A stretch of DNA of 64,000 nt from contig JAEZYU010000034.1 of the NCBI GenBank assembly GCA_023418915.1, positions 1 to 64,000 on the forward strand. Direction: 5' to 3'. The DNA is from Bacillota bacterium. GTDB taxonomy: Bacteria; Bacillota; Clostridia; Acetivibrionales; DTU013. The notes below the pieces were generated by a model that did no database searches, was not told the origin of the DNA, and saw only the letters and a list, made by a program, of their open reading frames with translations. The first letter of the stretch is position 1. Each line of letters opens with the position of its first letter. The position numbers and the translations under genes are program-made. This document shows, piece after piece, positions 35,215 through 44,435 of this stretch.

Positions 35215-37857
35215 ATGCAGCACAATATATCAATAAGGCTGGTAAGTATCATGCAGGATGCCGATAGTTTGTTTATAAGGAAAAAACATAGGTATACGAT
35301 AGGCTTTCTTGATGAAAATGTTGATGATTCCTTTCATAGTCAACTTATGAGGGGAATATTTGAGGCTGCCAGAAAATTTGATGTAAACATAATCCGATTT
35401 GGCGGTTTTTCTCCGTATGCCGGACGAGGTGCGCTGCAAAAGGCAAATATGATACTGGATCATATAGCCCAGTATGACATAGACGGACTTATTTTTCTGG
35501 CATGGTCGCTGGCCGGTGCTATGTATAATTATGATGAATTCATGAAACGGTTTGGAAATATTCCGCTTTTCTGTATAGGCTCTACGTTTGATGATATCCC
35601 GGGAGTATATTTTGCAGGTGACTTATATACAAAGGAGCTGCTTGTGCACCTGATAAAAGAGCACCAATGCCGGAGAATAGCATATATACCTACATATTGT
35701 ATGGACGGCCGTAACGAGATCTATATCGAAACAATGAAAGAGTATGGGATGTATCATCCTGAGCTTTACGTGGATGAGAAGAATATTGCCGGGCTTGATT
35801 CCGGCGAGCGGGCACAAAAAGCGCTGTCAATATTGATTGACGAGAGGAAAGCACAGTTTGATGCAATCGTGTCGATGTATGTGCTGGAGACTGTTGAAAT
35901 ACTTAATGAACTCAAGAGAAGGGGCTTTAACATACCGGAGGATATTGCTCTGGCAAGTTATGAAGCGGGTGAGTATGGCAGGTTTTCATCACCTGGGATC
36001 ACTACAATCGATTTCCCATGGAGGGATCTGGGATACAAAGCCTGCGAAAAATTGGTTGATTACCTTGACACTGGCTGTGTAGAACATAGTACAGAGGTCA
36101 AAGGCAGGATATTATACAGGAAATCCTGCGGCTGCCGCCCTGTATCGGTGAGATCGATCACTGAAAATAATGGTCTAAAGACCTGCAGGAAGCTCAGCGA
36201 TATAACCGATGACGAGAAGAAGGAGATAGCTGATGCGCTGTCCGGACAATTCAGGAACACAGGGGTTGACTTCGGCAGGCTGTTGGATGCTTTTATAAAA
36301 GGGTACAGCGCCGGAGATGGACGCACCGAAGCAGGACCTACCGGAGCTGGACCTACCGGAGCTGGACATGGATTTCTTAATGTACTGTCTGATGAACTGA
36401 GAAGCATATCATACTGGATGGAATCATCAGCCGAAAAAGATATCATCACCATTTTTAGGCAGTATCTGATGCCATACCTGATAAATGAACCCGATGCCAT
36501 GCTTTGGTCGGGGAACATATTTCAGCAGGCTCAGGTGCTTACAAGAGATACTATTGCCAATATGGAGATTTTTGAAAAATCAAACCAAAAGTCATCTTAC
36601 CAACTCGTGCAGGAAATTGGAAGGTTTTTCATCACCAAATTCGATAAAGATCAATTAATGGATTCCCTTGTCAATAGTTTAAAGCTTTTTAATATCAACA
36701 GCTGCCGTATTTTTTTGTTTGACGAAGGCGGCGAACATGGCTTATCTGACAACTATAGCCTTTCGTTCGAATACTCGGGAGAAAGGTCAGCGATCAAGGC
36801 TGTAAACAGTTCTGATGATGCCAGAAGATACCTTGCTGATATGATGTCCGGAAATAGCAGGGCGGTGACGTTATTCGCACATTTGCTTCATGTTCAGAAT
36901 GATCATATTGGATTTGTGCTCTTTGAGCCGGGACCACTTGGCGAGAGGATGTACCAGATCATAACATCTTATATCAGTACAGCACTGAACGGCTCAATAC
37001 TGCTTGGAAAGCTCGATGCCGCATATAGGAGGCTTGTAGAACAAGCGCAGAGGGAAGGCATGGCGGAGGTAGCATCAGAGATCCTGCATGGCATCGGAAA
37101 TACGCTCAACAGCATGAACGCTTCTGCAACTATGATGCGTAAGCTGGCCACAAACAGTGTGTTTATGGACCTTGAGTCTGTAAATGATATGCTTGAAAAC
37201 AACCTTGGTGACCTGACGGGATTTTTCAGCAATGACGGAAGATCAAAAAAACTGATGAAATTTATACTGCAAATAAGTCTTCCGCTGTTGGAGCTTCAGC
37301 AGAAGCTGCTATACCATGCATGGCGCTTGAATGAGAAGGTCAATGAGGTAAATGCCATTATTATTTCGCAGCAGCGATATGCAGGCGTCGACACATGCTT
37401 TGAGACACTGAATATTGCAAGCGTACTGGAAGATGTCATAAGGCTGCATTCTATTTCAATCGAGAAATACGGCATCAGGATACTAAAGGATTTCCGGTCT
37501 TCTGTAAAGGTATCGTTCCAGAAAATAAAGCTGTTCCATGTTTTTTTAAGTCTGATAAATAATGCGATAGAGGCTCTGAAAGATACACCACCGGACGAAC
37601 GATCTCTTAAATTATCGATATATGAGGATGAAGATGGAATATATGCCGAGGTGGCGGATAATGGCTGCGGTATGACGCAATCACAGCTTGAGAGAATCTT
37701 TCTCAACGGATATTCTACTAAAGAAGACAGACGGGGGATGGGATTAAGCAGTTGTAAAAGCTATATGGAGGAAATGGGAGGAGCAATAACAGCAAGAAGC
37801 AGAGGAGCCGGTCTTGGGGCGTCATTTATGCTGAAATTCAGGAAAGAAATCGGGTGA
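35215..37857 (+). CDS. LacI-type ligand-binding / GAF-like / histidine kinase fusion, paralog 1
   Basis: 880 residues with no obvious signal peptide or membrane helix. Residues about 25-300 form a periplasmic-binding-protein/LacI effector domain: RYTIGFLDEN, QYDIDGLIFLAWS, RRIAYIPTYC, AIVSMYVLETVEILNELKRRG, NIPEDIALASYE and SSPGITTIDFPWRDLGYKA. It ends with a conserved YRKSCGC. No helix-turn-helix precedes it. A GAF-like region spans about 470-600. The kinase part has EVASEILHGIGNTLNSM with His625, N box NNAIEAL (N782-N783) and G boxes DNGCGM and GMGLSSCKSY. A GPTGA tandem repeat (about 377-387) sits in the linker. Role inferred: cytosolic sugar or metabolite sensing by phosphorylation. ATG 35251 is a possible alternative start. 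Confidence 0.85.
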   Translation: MQHNISIRLVSIMQDADSLFIRKKHRYTIGFLDENVDDSFHSQLMRGIFEAARKFDVNIIRFGGFSPYAGRGALQKANMILDHIAQYDIDGLIFLAWSLAGAMYNYDEFMKRFGNIPLFCIGSTFDDIPGVYFAGDLYTKELLVHLIKEHQCRRIAYIPTYCMDGRNEIYIETMKEYGMYHPELYVDEKNIAGLDSGERAQKALSILIDERKAQFDAIVSMYVLETVEILNELKRRGFNIPEDIALASYEAGEYGRFSSPGITTIDFPWRDLGYKACEKLVDYLDTGCVEHSTEVKGRILYRKSCGCRPVSVRSITENNGLKTCRKLSDITDDEKKEIADALSGQFRNTGVDFGRLLDAFIKGYSAGDGRTEAGPTGAGPTGAGHGFLNVLSDELRSISYWMESSAEKDIITIFRQYLMPYLINEPDAMLWSGNIFQQAQVLTRDTIANMEIFEKSNQKSSYQLVQEIGRFFITKFDKDQLMDSLVNSLKLFNINSCRIFLFDEGGEHGLSDNYSLSFEYSGERSAIKAVNSSDDARRYLADMMSGNSRAVTLFAHLLHVQNDHIGFVLFEPGPLGERMYQIITSYISTALNGSILLGKLDAAYRRLVEQAQREGMAEVASEILHGIGNTLNSMNASATMMRKLATNSVFMDLESVNDMLENNLGDLTGFFSNDGRSKKLMKFILQISLPLLELQQKLLYHAWRLNEKVNEVNAIIISQQRYAGVDTCFETLNIASVLEDVIRLHSISIEKYGIRILKDFRSSVKVSFQKIKLFHVFLSLINNAIEALKDTPPDERSLKLSIYEDEDGIYAEVADNGCGMTQSQLERIFLNGYSTKEDRRGMGLSSCKSYMEEMGGAITARSRGAGLGASFMLKFRKEIG

Positions 37858-37864
37858 TTTCATA

Positions 37865-40459
37865 ATGGAGTATGTTTTGTCGGATAATTTTTATAAACTA
37901 AAGAACTTTGTCAGCGCTAATAAAAGGCTTACAGTAGGTTATCTTGACGAGAATGCCTACATGGAGCAGGCTGGGTTTATAACAGCAGGTATAATCGATG
38001 CAGCTGAAAAAAACGATATGAACGTCATACGATTCGGCCATTACGATTATCATAATACAAATCTTGAGTCTTTTACAGGTCAGGCTCTGCAGCACATACT
38101 CCAATATGATATAGACGGACTGATGTTCCTTGGGTGGGCAGGGACCGACAAACACAAGGATTTCAGACAGATGTTCGATAAAGTCCCGCTTTACAGCATT
38201 GCTTCGGGTTTCCCGGACATACCCCATACTTATTTCCCGGGAGATCAATACGTAAAGGAATTGCTGCTGCATCTGCTGGATCACCATAACTACAGGAGGA
38301 TAGCGTTTGTTGAACCATTCTGGAAAGATGCCAGAGCGGATATTTATGTGAGTCTAATGAAGGAACGGGGAGTTTATGACCCTCACCTTTTAGTCGAACG
38401 CAGTCTTCTAAACGATGTGATTTTCAATATGAGAGGAAGAAAGGCAGTTTCTATCCTTTTAGATGAGAGGAAAGTGGAATTTGACGCTATTGTTTCTTTG
38501 TATAATTTTGAAACAAAGGACCTGCTGGACGAGCTTTTGAGCAGAGGGCTGAAAGTTCCCGGAGATATTGCTGTGACAAGCTATGAAGAAAGCGATGTGG
38601 TCCGATTCTCATCTCCTCCGATAACAACGGTATATTTCCCATATAGAGAGCTCGGTTATGTATCCTGTGAAAAGATGGCGGAATTGCTTCGAACCGGAAA
38701 GACACCCTTTACCACAAAGGTTGAGGGAAGGATAATCTACAGGGAAACCTGCGGCTGTCTGCCTCAAAATGTACTCAACGCATCTGCCGGAGAGATCTTG
38801 ACTGCAGGTATAGCATTTGATGAGCTTACAGAAGATGATCTCCGAAATATTGAGGATGTATTGGGAAAGGAATTGGCCGGGTTTGATATCTCTGCTTTGT
38901 TGGAGGCCTTTTGCCTGAGCTTTCGTAACAGATGCGGAAATAGCAGCAGTAAGGATACATTAGCTTTTTTGGATACATTCGAAAAACTTCTGGGTGATTT
39001 CGAGAACAGCAAGGATATGTATGACAAGGATGTTATTGTAGGTGTTTTTCGAAAGATACTCCTTCCATACTTTATACCTTATCTTTCAGGCGATATAGAC
39101 TGCTACTTATGGGCTGAAAATATGTTCCAGCAGGCACAGGTACTTTATTTGGATAAAAAGGGGAATGCATTGTCAAGCAATGCGGCACATTTCATGCTGG
39201 AGAATAATGATCTGCAGGTGGCCAGTTATAAGCTTGCAGATAACTACAACAGGGACAGTTTGCTGCAATCTCTTGAAGAATGCCTTGTAAGACTAGGCAT
39301 ACCAGGCTGCTGTGTGTTTGTTTTCAACGATAGTGATGGCTCCGGCAACATGTTTGAAAATTGTTCGCTTATATTTGAGTATAACAATGGAAAGAGAGTA
39401 TCTAGAAAAAGTAATTTATCCGGACATGCAGGGAAAATTTTGTCCAGGATTCTTTTTAAAGAGGACAGGCCTTATAAAATGATGGCGGAACTGCTTTACG
39501 TGGAGGAGCAGCCTATAGGCTTTGTGATTTTTGAAACAGGGCCAATGGATCAAAGGACATACAGCGCACTTGCCATAAACCTCAGTACGGCATTGAGGGG
39601 TACTGCTATTCTGGACAGGTTGGAATCGAGCTACAAAAGACTTGTCGAGCAAGCCCACAGGAAGGGCATGGCAAATATTGTTTCGGGAGCCCTGCACAAT
39701 GTTGCGAACATCCTTAACAGTATAAACACAAGTGTTCAACTGGTAATGGATCTTGTAAAAAATTCGCCGCTTAATGATTTCATTAGTGCCAACGAGCTGC
39801 TGGAAAGCAATCTGGAGAATATTGAGGAATTCATATTGAAGAATGAAAAGGGCAGAAAACTGATGCAATATTATACGAAGCTCAAAGCACCTATTACCGA
39901 CTACAGGTCCCAGCTTATGGAACATATTGAAAGACTGTTGAAAAACATATATGCCATCGAGGATATCATTGCCGCACAGAGCAACTACACCAGCAACAGA
40001 CAGATGTTGGATGAGCTTGATATAGTGATGCTGATAGAGGACGCACTTCTTATGAACTCTGTCATTCTTCAGAAAAAACAAATCCAGGTTGTGCGCAATT
40101 ACTGTGAAAACCTCACCAAACCACTGGTTCAGAAAACAAAGCTGCTGCATGTATTGGTCAACATTATCAACAATGCCTCGGAGTCAATGCTGGATGTGCC
40201 TGAGGGAAACAGGATCCTGACAATAACGGTGGACCAGGACGATAAGTTTGAATATATAAAAATATCAGATACCGGACGGGGAATCCCGGGCGAGTTTCTG
40301 GGCAGGATCTTCGAATATGGGTTTACCACCAAGGAGGATGGGCATGGGTTTGGTCTGCACACCTGTGCGGGCTATATGGCCGAGATGGGCGGTAAGCTCT
40401 GGGCGGAAAGCGAAGGAGCCGGGAAAGGGGCCACCTTTGTGATAAGGCTCAGATGCTGA
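37865..40459 (+). CDS. LacI-type ligand-binding / GAF-like / histidine kinase fusion, paralog 2
   Basis: 864 residues, starting 7 bp after paralog 1 with SD GGGTGAT, so cotranscribed. It has the same architecture: KRLTVGYLDEN, QYDIDGLMFLGW, RRIAFVEPFW, VPGDIAVTSYEESDVVRFSS, ending YRETCGC; a GAF-like region (about 455-590); and a kinase with SGALHNVANILNSI (His611), NNASES and DTGRGI plus GFGLHTCAGY. No membrane helix or DNA-binding domain. The two proteins share identical domain order with many conserved blocks, so they are a tandem duplication that has diverged, perhaps with different ligands or acting as a heterodimer. No response regulator is encoded nearby. Confidence 0.85.
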   Translation: MEYVLSDNFYKLKNFVSANKRLTVGYLDENAYMEQAGFITAGIIDAAEKNDMNVIRFGHYDYHNTNLESFTGQALQHILQYDIDGLMFLGWAGTDKHKDFRQMFDKVPLYSIASGFPDIPHTYFPGDQYVKELLLHLLDHHNYRRIAFVEPFWKDARADIYVSLMKERGVYDPHLLVERSLLNDVIFNMRGRKAVSILLDERKVEFDAIVSLYNFETKDLLDELLSRGLKVPGDIAVTSYEESDVVRFSSPPITTVYFPYRELGYVSCEKMAELLRTGKTPFTTKVEGRIIYRETCGCLPQNVLNASAGEILTAGIAFDELTEDDLRNIEDVLGKELAGFDISALLEAFCLSFRNRCGNSSSKDTLAFLDTFEKLLGDFENSKDMYDKDVIVGVFRKILLPYFIPYLSGDIDCYLWAENMFQQAQVLYLDKKGNALSSNAAHFMLENNDLQVASYKLADNYNRDSLLQSLEECLVRLGIPGCCVFVFNDSDGSGNMFENCSLIFEYNNGKRVSRKSNLSGHAGKILSRILFKEDRPYKMMAELLYVEEQPIGFVIFETGPMDQRTYSALAINLSTALRGTAILDRLESSYKRLVEQAHRKGMANIVSGALHNVANILNSINTSVQLVMDLVKNSPLNDFISANELLESNLENIEEFILKNEKGRKLMQYYTKLKAPITDYRSQLMEHIERLLKNIYAIEDIIAAQSNYTSNRQMLDELDIVMLIEDALLMNSVILQKKQIQVVRNYCENLTKPLVQKTKLLHVLVNIINNASESMLDVPEGNRILTITVDQDDKFEYIKISDTGRGIPGEFLGRIFEYGFTTKEDGHGFGLHTCAGYMAEMGGKLWAESEGAGKGATFVIRLRC

Positions 40460-40608
40460 GAGGCTGGGAAGCTGGGAAGCAAAGGAGCCAGGGAGATTAA
40501 ACCAAGTCTGATAGCAAATCAAAGAGCAAATTAATAGTTAAACGGTTACTTTTTCAATTAAGTCAATTATGTAAATCAAGAGATTAACAGAAAAATTTAA
40601 ATTTTCTA

Positions 40609-40637
40609 TTGTGTATTTTCTGGATAATGGTTATAAT
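40609..40637 (+). promoter_or_regulatory. Promoter of the T-box/aspS2-gatCAB operon
   Basis: TTGTGT (40609-40614), 17-bp spacer, TATAAT (40632-40637). Transcription would begin near 40644, just before T-box stem I. Confidence 0.7.
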
Positions 40638-40659
40638 ATATATCAACATTTGTTGAAAA

Positions 40660-40971
40660 TGAAAATGCGATGACGAAGAGAGTATATGTAATGTTGATTT
40701 AAAGCGAGCGGGGGAGGGTGAAAGCTCCGCATGATGCATACATCGAAGAACGCTTCCGAGCTCCCAACCCAAATCATTATTGAAAGTAGGCCTGGGCGGA
40801 TTTCCACCGATAAAGGGAATAGGTATCGACAGAACTGGTATCGTCTATGAAGGGGTATTCAGACAGGTCCGTACCGAAACGAGGTGAGCTTTCAGGCTAA
40901 CCAGGGTGGCACCGCGGAATGTAAATACGTCCCGTCCCTGTACATTAAATTGTATGGGGACGGGATTTTTT
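40660..40971 (+). promoter_or_regulatory. T-box riboswitch, asparagine-type with overlapping GAA/AAC codons
   Basis: Stem I shows the GAAGAGAGTA and GCGGGGGAGGGTGAAAGC motifs. The specifier region GAAGAACGCTTCCGAG (40745-40760) places AAC at 40749-40751 with a purine after it, and the overlapping GAA at 40748-40750. The antiterminator sequence AGGGTGGCACCGCGG is at 40903-40917. The terminator CCCGTCCCTGTACA...TGGGGACGGG (40931-40964) ends in a T run. Uncharged tRNA-Asn pairing with AAC should allow readthrough into aspS2. The GAAC overlap matches the two-codon T-box described for the same operon in C. acetobutylicum, which also binds a tRNA-Glu. Confidence 0.95.
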
Positions 40972-41215
40972 ATTTGTACCTAAAAGGAAACTTCAGTTGA
41001 TTGAAGAGCTTGATCAACTGCTGGTGAATCCGGTTTACTGATTCAACGATAGGATCGGTAAGCTTCCGGGGCCTCAGGATCCTTATCTATTGCGATACGG
41101 TAAAGCGAGGCGGCAAAACGAGAAATTTTCTTTTGAGCAATGTGTCATAATGAAACGGCGTAAATGGTACGCCAGCTTAATACTTAACAAATCTGAGAAA
41201 AGGAGGAGATATCGT
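40972..41215. other. Leader between T-box terminator and aspS2
   Basis: About 245 nt with no gene. It contains a copy of repeat module A at 41119-41150 (AGAAATTTTCTTTTGAGC, then AATGTGTCATAA). The aspS2 SD AAAGGAGG follows at about 41199-41206. Confidence 0.55.
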
Positions 41216-42505
41216 ATGAAAAGGTCGTATGCGGCAGAAGTATTTCAAAATGATGTGAAGAAAGTAATGGTAAAGGGATGGGTGCACAATATAAACTGTA
41301 TCGGCAGGGTCGCTTTTGTCCATCTCAGGGACAAAACGGGCATAATTCAGATAGTAACTGATGATATGACCGTCAGGGATCTGAGACTTGAAATGAGTAT
41401 TGAAGCATCTGGGGAAAAAGTGACAAACGATAAAGCTCCTTCAGGGGCCGAGATACATGCCGACTCGATCAGCATCACAGGGGCGGCTTACTATGATATG
41501 CTGCCATTTGAGATCAACAAGGGCAGGGTCAGGGCTTCGCTGGAAACTCAGCTCGATAACAGGACCATCAGCCTGAGAGCGCCCAAAATGAGTGCAGTAT
41601 TAAAGGTGCAGCAGGAAATAGAGGAAGCATTCAGGAGTTATCTCAGAGAAAACGGATTTTCCCAGATCCACACCCCGAAAATAATCAGCAGCAGTACTGA
41701 GGGCGGTTCGGAGATGTTCACGGTGAATTTTTTCGGAAGGAGGGCATTTCTCGCCCAGAGTCCTCAGTTTTATAAACAGATGATGGTGGGAGCAGGTCTG
41801 GAGAGGGTTTACGAGGTTGGGCATGCATACAGGGCCGAGCTTCATAACACATGGAGGCATCTGAGTGAATATGTCAGTATGGATGTTGAGATGGGCTTTA
41901 TTGACAGCGCCGATGATCTTATGGACCTGGAGGAGGGGTATATTATCTATTTGTTCCAGCATCTCAGAACAGTCTGCAATAAGGAACTTGAGATGTATGG
42001 TGCAAAATTGCCTGACAGATTGGAAATACCAAGGATCCCGCTGAAAGAAGCTCAGAATATACTTCTGAAAAAGTTTGCAAAGCGGTCGCCTGGCAGCGGC
42101 ATCGATGCTGAAGGAGAGAAGCTGCTGTCGGAGTATGTGAGGGAAGCTTATGGCTCGGATTTTGTTTTTCTGACAGGATATCCCGTATCCAAAAGACCAA
42201 TGTACACAATGCCGGATCCCGATGATCCTGATTTGACACAGAGCTTTGATCTGATATATAAAGGACTTGAAATTACCACAGGCGGACAGAGGATCCATGA
42301 CTATGAAATGCTAAGGAAGAACATCGTAAAATTCGGTCTTGATCCTGAAAGCTTCGGGTTTTATCTTGACAGCTTCAGATACGGTATGCCGCCGCACGGA
42401 GGCTTCGCCATAGGCCTTGAAAGGCTCACTATGAAGATACTGGATCTTGCCAATATTCGTGAAGCGTCACTGTTTCCAAGGGATATTAAAAGGCTGGAGC
42501 CGTAG
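41216..42505 (+). CDS. aspS2: Non-discriminating archaeal-type aspartyl-tRNA synthetase (AspRS2)
   Basis: 429 residues: N-terminal OB-fold anticodon domain (about 1-105, VKGWVHNINCIGRVAFVHLRD), then the class II catalytic core. Motif 2 is in YRAELHNTWRHLSEYVSMDVEM and motif 3 is GFAIGLERLTMKIL. Length and sequence are those of archaeal AspRS/AsnRS rather than the 590-residue bacterial AspRS. ATG 41216 follows GGAGGAG; longer in-frame starts lie in the repeat-bearing leader. With GatCAB encoded next and an Asn T-box in front, it should form Asp-tRNA-Asn for amidation to Asn-tRNA-Asn. An AsnRS assignment is less likely because of this context. Confidence 0.9.
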   Translation: MKRSYAAEVFQNDVKKVMVKGWVHNINCIGRVAFVHLRDKTGIIQIVTDDMTVRDLRLEMSIEASGEKVTNDKAPSGAEIHADSISITGAAYYDMLPFEINKGRVRASLETQLDNRTISLRAPKMSAVLKVQQEIEEAFRSYLRENGFSQIHTPKIISSSTEGGSEMFTVNFFGRRAFLAQSPQFYKQMMVGAGLERVYEVGHAYRAELHNTWRHLSEYVSMDVEMGFIDSADDLMDLEEGYIIYLFQHLRTVCNKELEMYGAKLPDRLEIPRIPLKEAQNILLKKFAKRSPGSGIDAEGEKLLSEYVREAYGSDFVFLTGYPVSKRPMYTMPDPDDPDLTQSFDLIYKGLEITTGGQRIHDYEMLRKNIVKFGLDPESFGFYLDSFRYGMPPHGGFAIGLERLTMKILDLANIREASLFPRDIKRLEP

Positions 42506-42506
42506 G

Positions 42507-42612
42507 AGGCATGGAAATACTGTATAGGACATGGAATTATTGCATCAAGCATGGAATCATAGCAGAAAGGCAAGGAAATATTGTATGAGGCAAGGAATTA
42601 TTGCGTGAAGGA
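42507..42612. repeat. 20-21 bp tandem array between aspS2 and gatC
   Basis: Five diverged copies of a unit like GGCAAGGAATTATTGCGTGAA, starting at the aspS2 stop codon. The last copy supplies the GGAG that serves as the gatC SD. Confidence 0.8.
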
Positions 42613-42623
42613 GTGTGTGACTT

Positions 42624-42911
42624 ATGAAAATATCGAAGGATGATGTTATCTATATTGCAAAGCTTGCAAGGCTCCGTTTCAATGATGAGGAGCTTGTAAA
42701 GCTGACCGGGGAGTTTGATGGCATTCTGGATCACTTTCAGTCCATCGACAGGATGGATCTTGAAAATGTGAATCCGGATGAGATCACAGGCGAGAGGGAA
42801 TCGGTTGTCAGAGCCGATGAAAACGCACCTTTCAAGGACAGGGAAAAGCTGTTTAGAAATGCAGGGTCAATGCGAGGAACATATATACAGGTTCCCAGGA
42901 TACTTGAATAA
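42624..42911 (+). CDS. gatC: Aspartyl/glutamyl-tRNA amidotransferase subunit C
   Basis: 95 residues, the standard GatC length. The start ISKDDVIYIAKLARLRF and the belt region DGILDHFQSIDRMDLENV are typical, and the C-terminus ends with QVPRILE. GatC wraps around GatA and GatB to hold the amidotransferase together. GGAG lies about 10 nt before the ATG and comes from the tandem array upstream. gatA follows after 15 bp. Confidence 0.96.
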   Translation: MKISKDDVIYIAKLARLRFNDEELVKLTGEFDGILDHFQSIDRMDLENVNPDEITGERESVVRADENAPFKDREKLFRNAGSMRGTYIQVPRILE

Positions 42912-42926
42912 GCGGGAGGTGATCGA

Positions 42927-44435
42927 GTGAGAAAATGTTATATGAGTGAGTTTCGGATTGGCAACGGTTTTATGAGCTCAAATAAGGGCAGCACCGGATC
43001 TATGAGTGCACGTGAAATCAGTAACGGTGTAGCTGAGAAAAAATGCTCGGCATTTGAGATCACAAAAATGTATATTGAAAAAGTAAAGACAACTGAAGAA
43101 ACGATAGGAGCCTTTCTGACCATTTGTGAAGAAAGTGCAAAGGCTCAGGCAAAAGTGATTGATGAGAAGATCAGGGCGGGAATGCCAGTCGGAAGACTTG
43201 CGGGAGTACCGGTTGCGGTAAAGGATAATATATGTACTGATGGTATCAGAACTACCTGTGCATCAAAAATGCTTGAGAGCTTCATTCCTCCGTATAATGC
43301 AACTGTTGTTGAGAAGCTGATGGGCGAGGATGCGATCATCATAGGGAAAACAAATATGGATGAATTTGCAATGGGTTCATCCACTGAGAATTCCGCATTC
43401 AAAATTACAAAAAATCCACGGGATATCGACAGAGTGCCTGGCGGCTCTTCAGGCGGCTCAGCTGCAGCGGTCGCATCAGGGATGGTGCCGGTTTCGCTGG
43501 GTTCTGACACCGGCGGATCAATAAGGCAGCCTGCCGCTTTCTGCGGGATCGTCGGTCTGAAGCCTACCTACGGGCTTGTATCACGGTATGGACTTATCGC
43601 ATTCGGCTCTTCGCTGGATCAGATAGGACCTCTGTCAAAGACAGTGGAAGATAGTGCGCTGATGCTGCAAGTTATTCAGGGTAAAGATGATAAGGACAGC
43701 ACGTCGTACAGAGGCGAATATCAGCAGGATTATGCGGGTCGGCTCGGCATGGATATTAAAGGCCTGAAGATCGGCGTTCTTAAAGAGTACATCACAGATG
43801 GACTGGACAGCGAGATTGCATCATCAATAAAAGACAGCATCAGGCATTTCGAGAGCATTGGGGCGGCAGTGGATGAAATCTCTCTTCCCGCTGCCGGTGA
43901 CGGATTATCAGCCTATTATATTATTTCTTCTGCTGAAGCTAGCTCCAACCTGGCCAGGTATGACGGCATACGTTATGGATACAGAGCAAAAGATTATGCG
44001 GATATAGAAGAGCTGATTGAAAAATCAAGGAGCGAAGCTTTTGGTACTGAAGTTAAGAGAAGGATAATGCTGGGTACGTACGCTTTGTCGTCTGGTTACT
44101 ATGACGCATACTACAACAGAGCACAGAAGTACAGGAAAGTACTGAGGAGCCAGCTTGCCGGGGTTTTCGGCAGCTATGACCTTATTCTTGGACCAACTAC
44201 GCCTGTGCTTCCCTTTAAAATAGGGGAGAGGAGCGGTGACCCTCTTCAGATGTATCTTGCCGATATATATACGATCATCGTTAATCTGGCGGGGCTTCCG
44301 GCAATATCGATTCCATGTGGATTCAGCCGTGAGGGGCTGCCTATCGGGATTCAGCTTATCGGACCGCATTATGGTGAGCAAACGATGCTGCAGGCAGCCT
44401 ATGCGTTGGAACAGGAATTAAAGCTTGAACTATGA
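42927..44435 (+). CDS. gatA: Aspartyl/glutamyl-tRNA amidotransferase subunit A
   Basis: 502 residues, amidase-signature family. The Ser-cisSer-Lys triad is visible: Lys in GVPVAVKDN, and the Gly/Ser-rich PGGSSGGSAAAVASG and SDTGGSIRQPA segments. It hydrolyses glutamine and passes ammonia to GatB. The N-terminus has about 25 residues more than usual before the conserved SAREISNGVAEKK; GTG 42927 is kept because GGGAGGT is 6 nt upstream. Its last codons (AAGCTTGAACTATGA) are the first unit of a tandem array that continues downstream. Confidence 0.96.
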   Translation: MRKCYMSEFRIGNGFMSSNKGSTGSMSAREISNGVAEKKCSAFEITKMYIEKVKTTEETIGAFLTICEESAKAQAKVIDEKIRAGMPVGRLAGVPVAVKDNICTDGIRTTCASKMLESFIPPYNATVVEKLMGEDAIIIGKTNMDEFAMGSSTENSAFKITKNPRDIDRVPGGSSGGSAAAVASGMVPVSLGSDTGGSIRQPAAFCGIVGLKPTYGLVSRYGLIAFGSSLDQIGPLSKTVEDSALMLQVIQGKDDKDSTSYRGEYQQDYAGRLGMDIKGLKIGVLKEYITDGLDSEIASSIKDSIRHFESIGAAVDEISLPAAGDGLSAYYIISSAEASSNLARYDGIRYGYRAKDYADIEELIEKSRSEAFGTEVKRRIMLGTYALSSGYYDAYYNRAQKYRKVLRSQLAGVFGSYDLILGPTTPVLPFKIGERSGDPLQMYLADIYTIIVNLAGLPAISIPCGFSREGLPIGIQLIGPHYGEQTMLQAAYALEQELKLEL

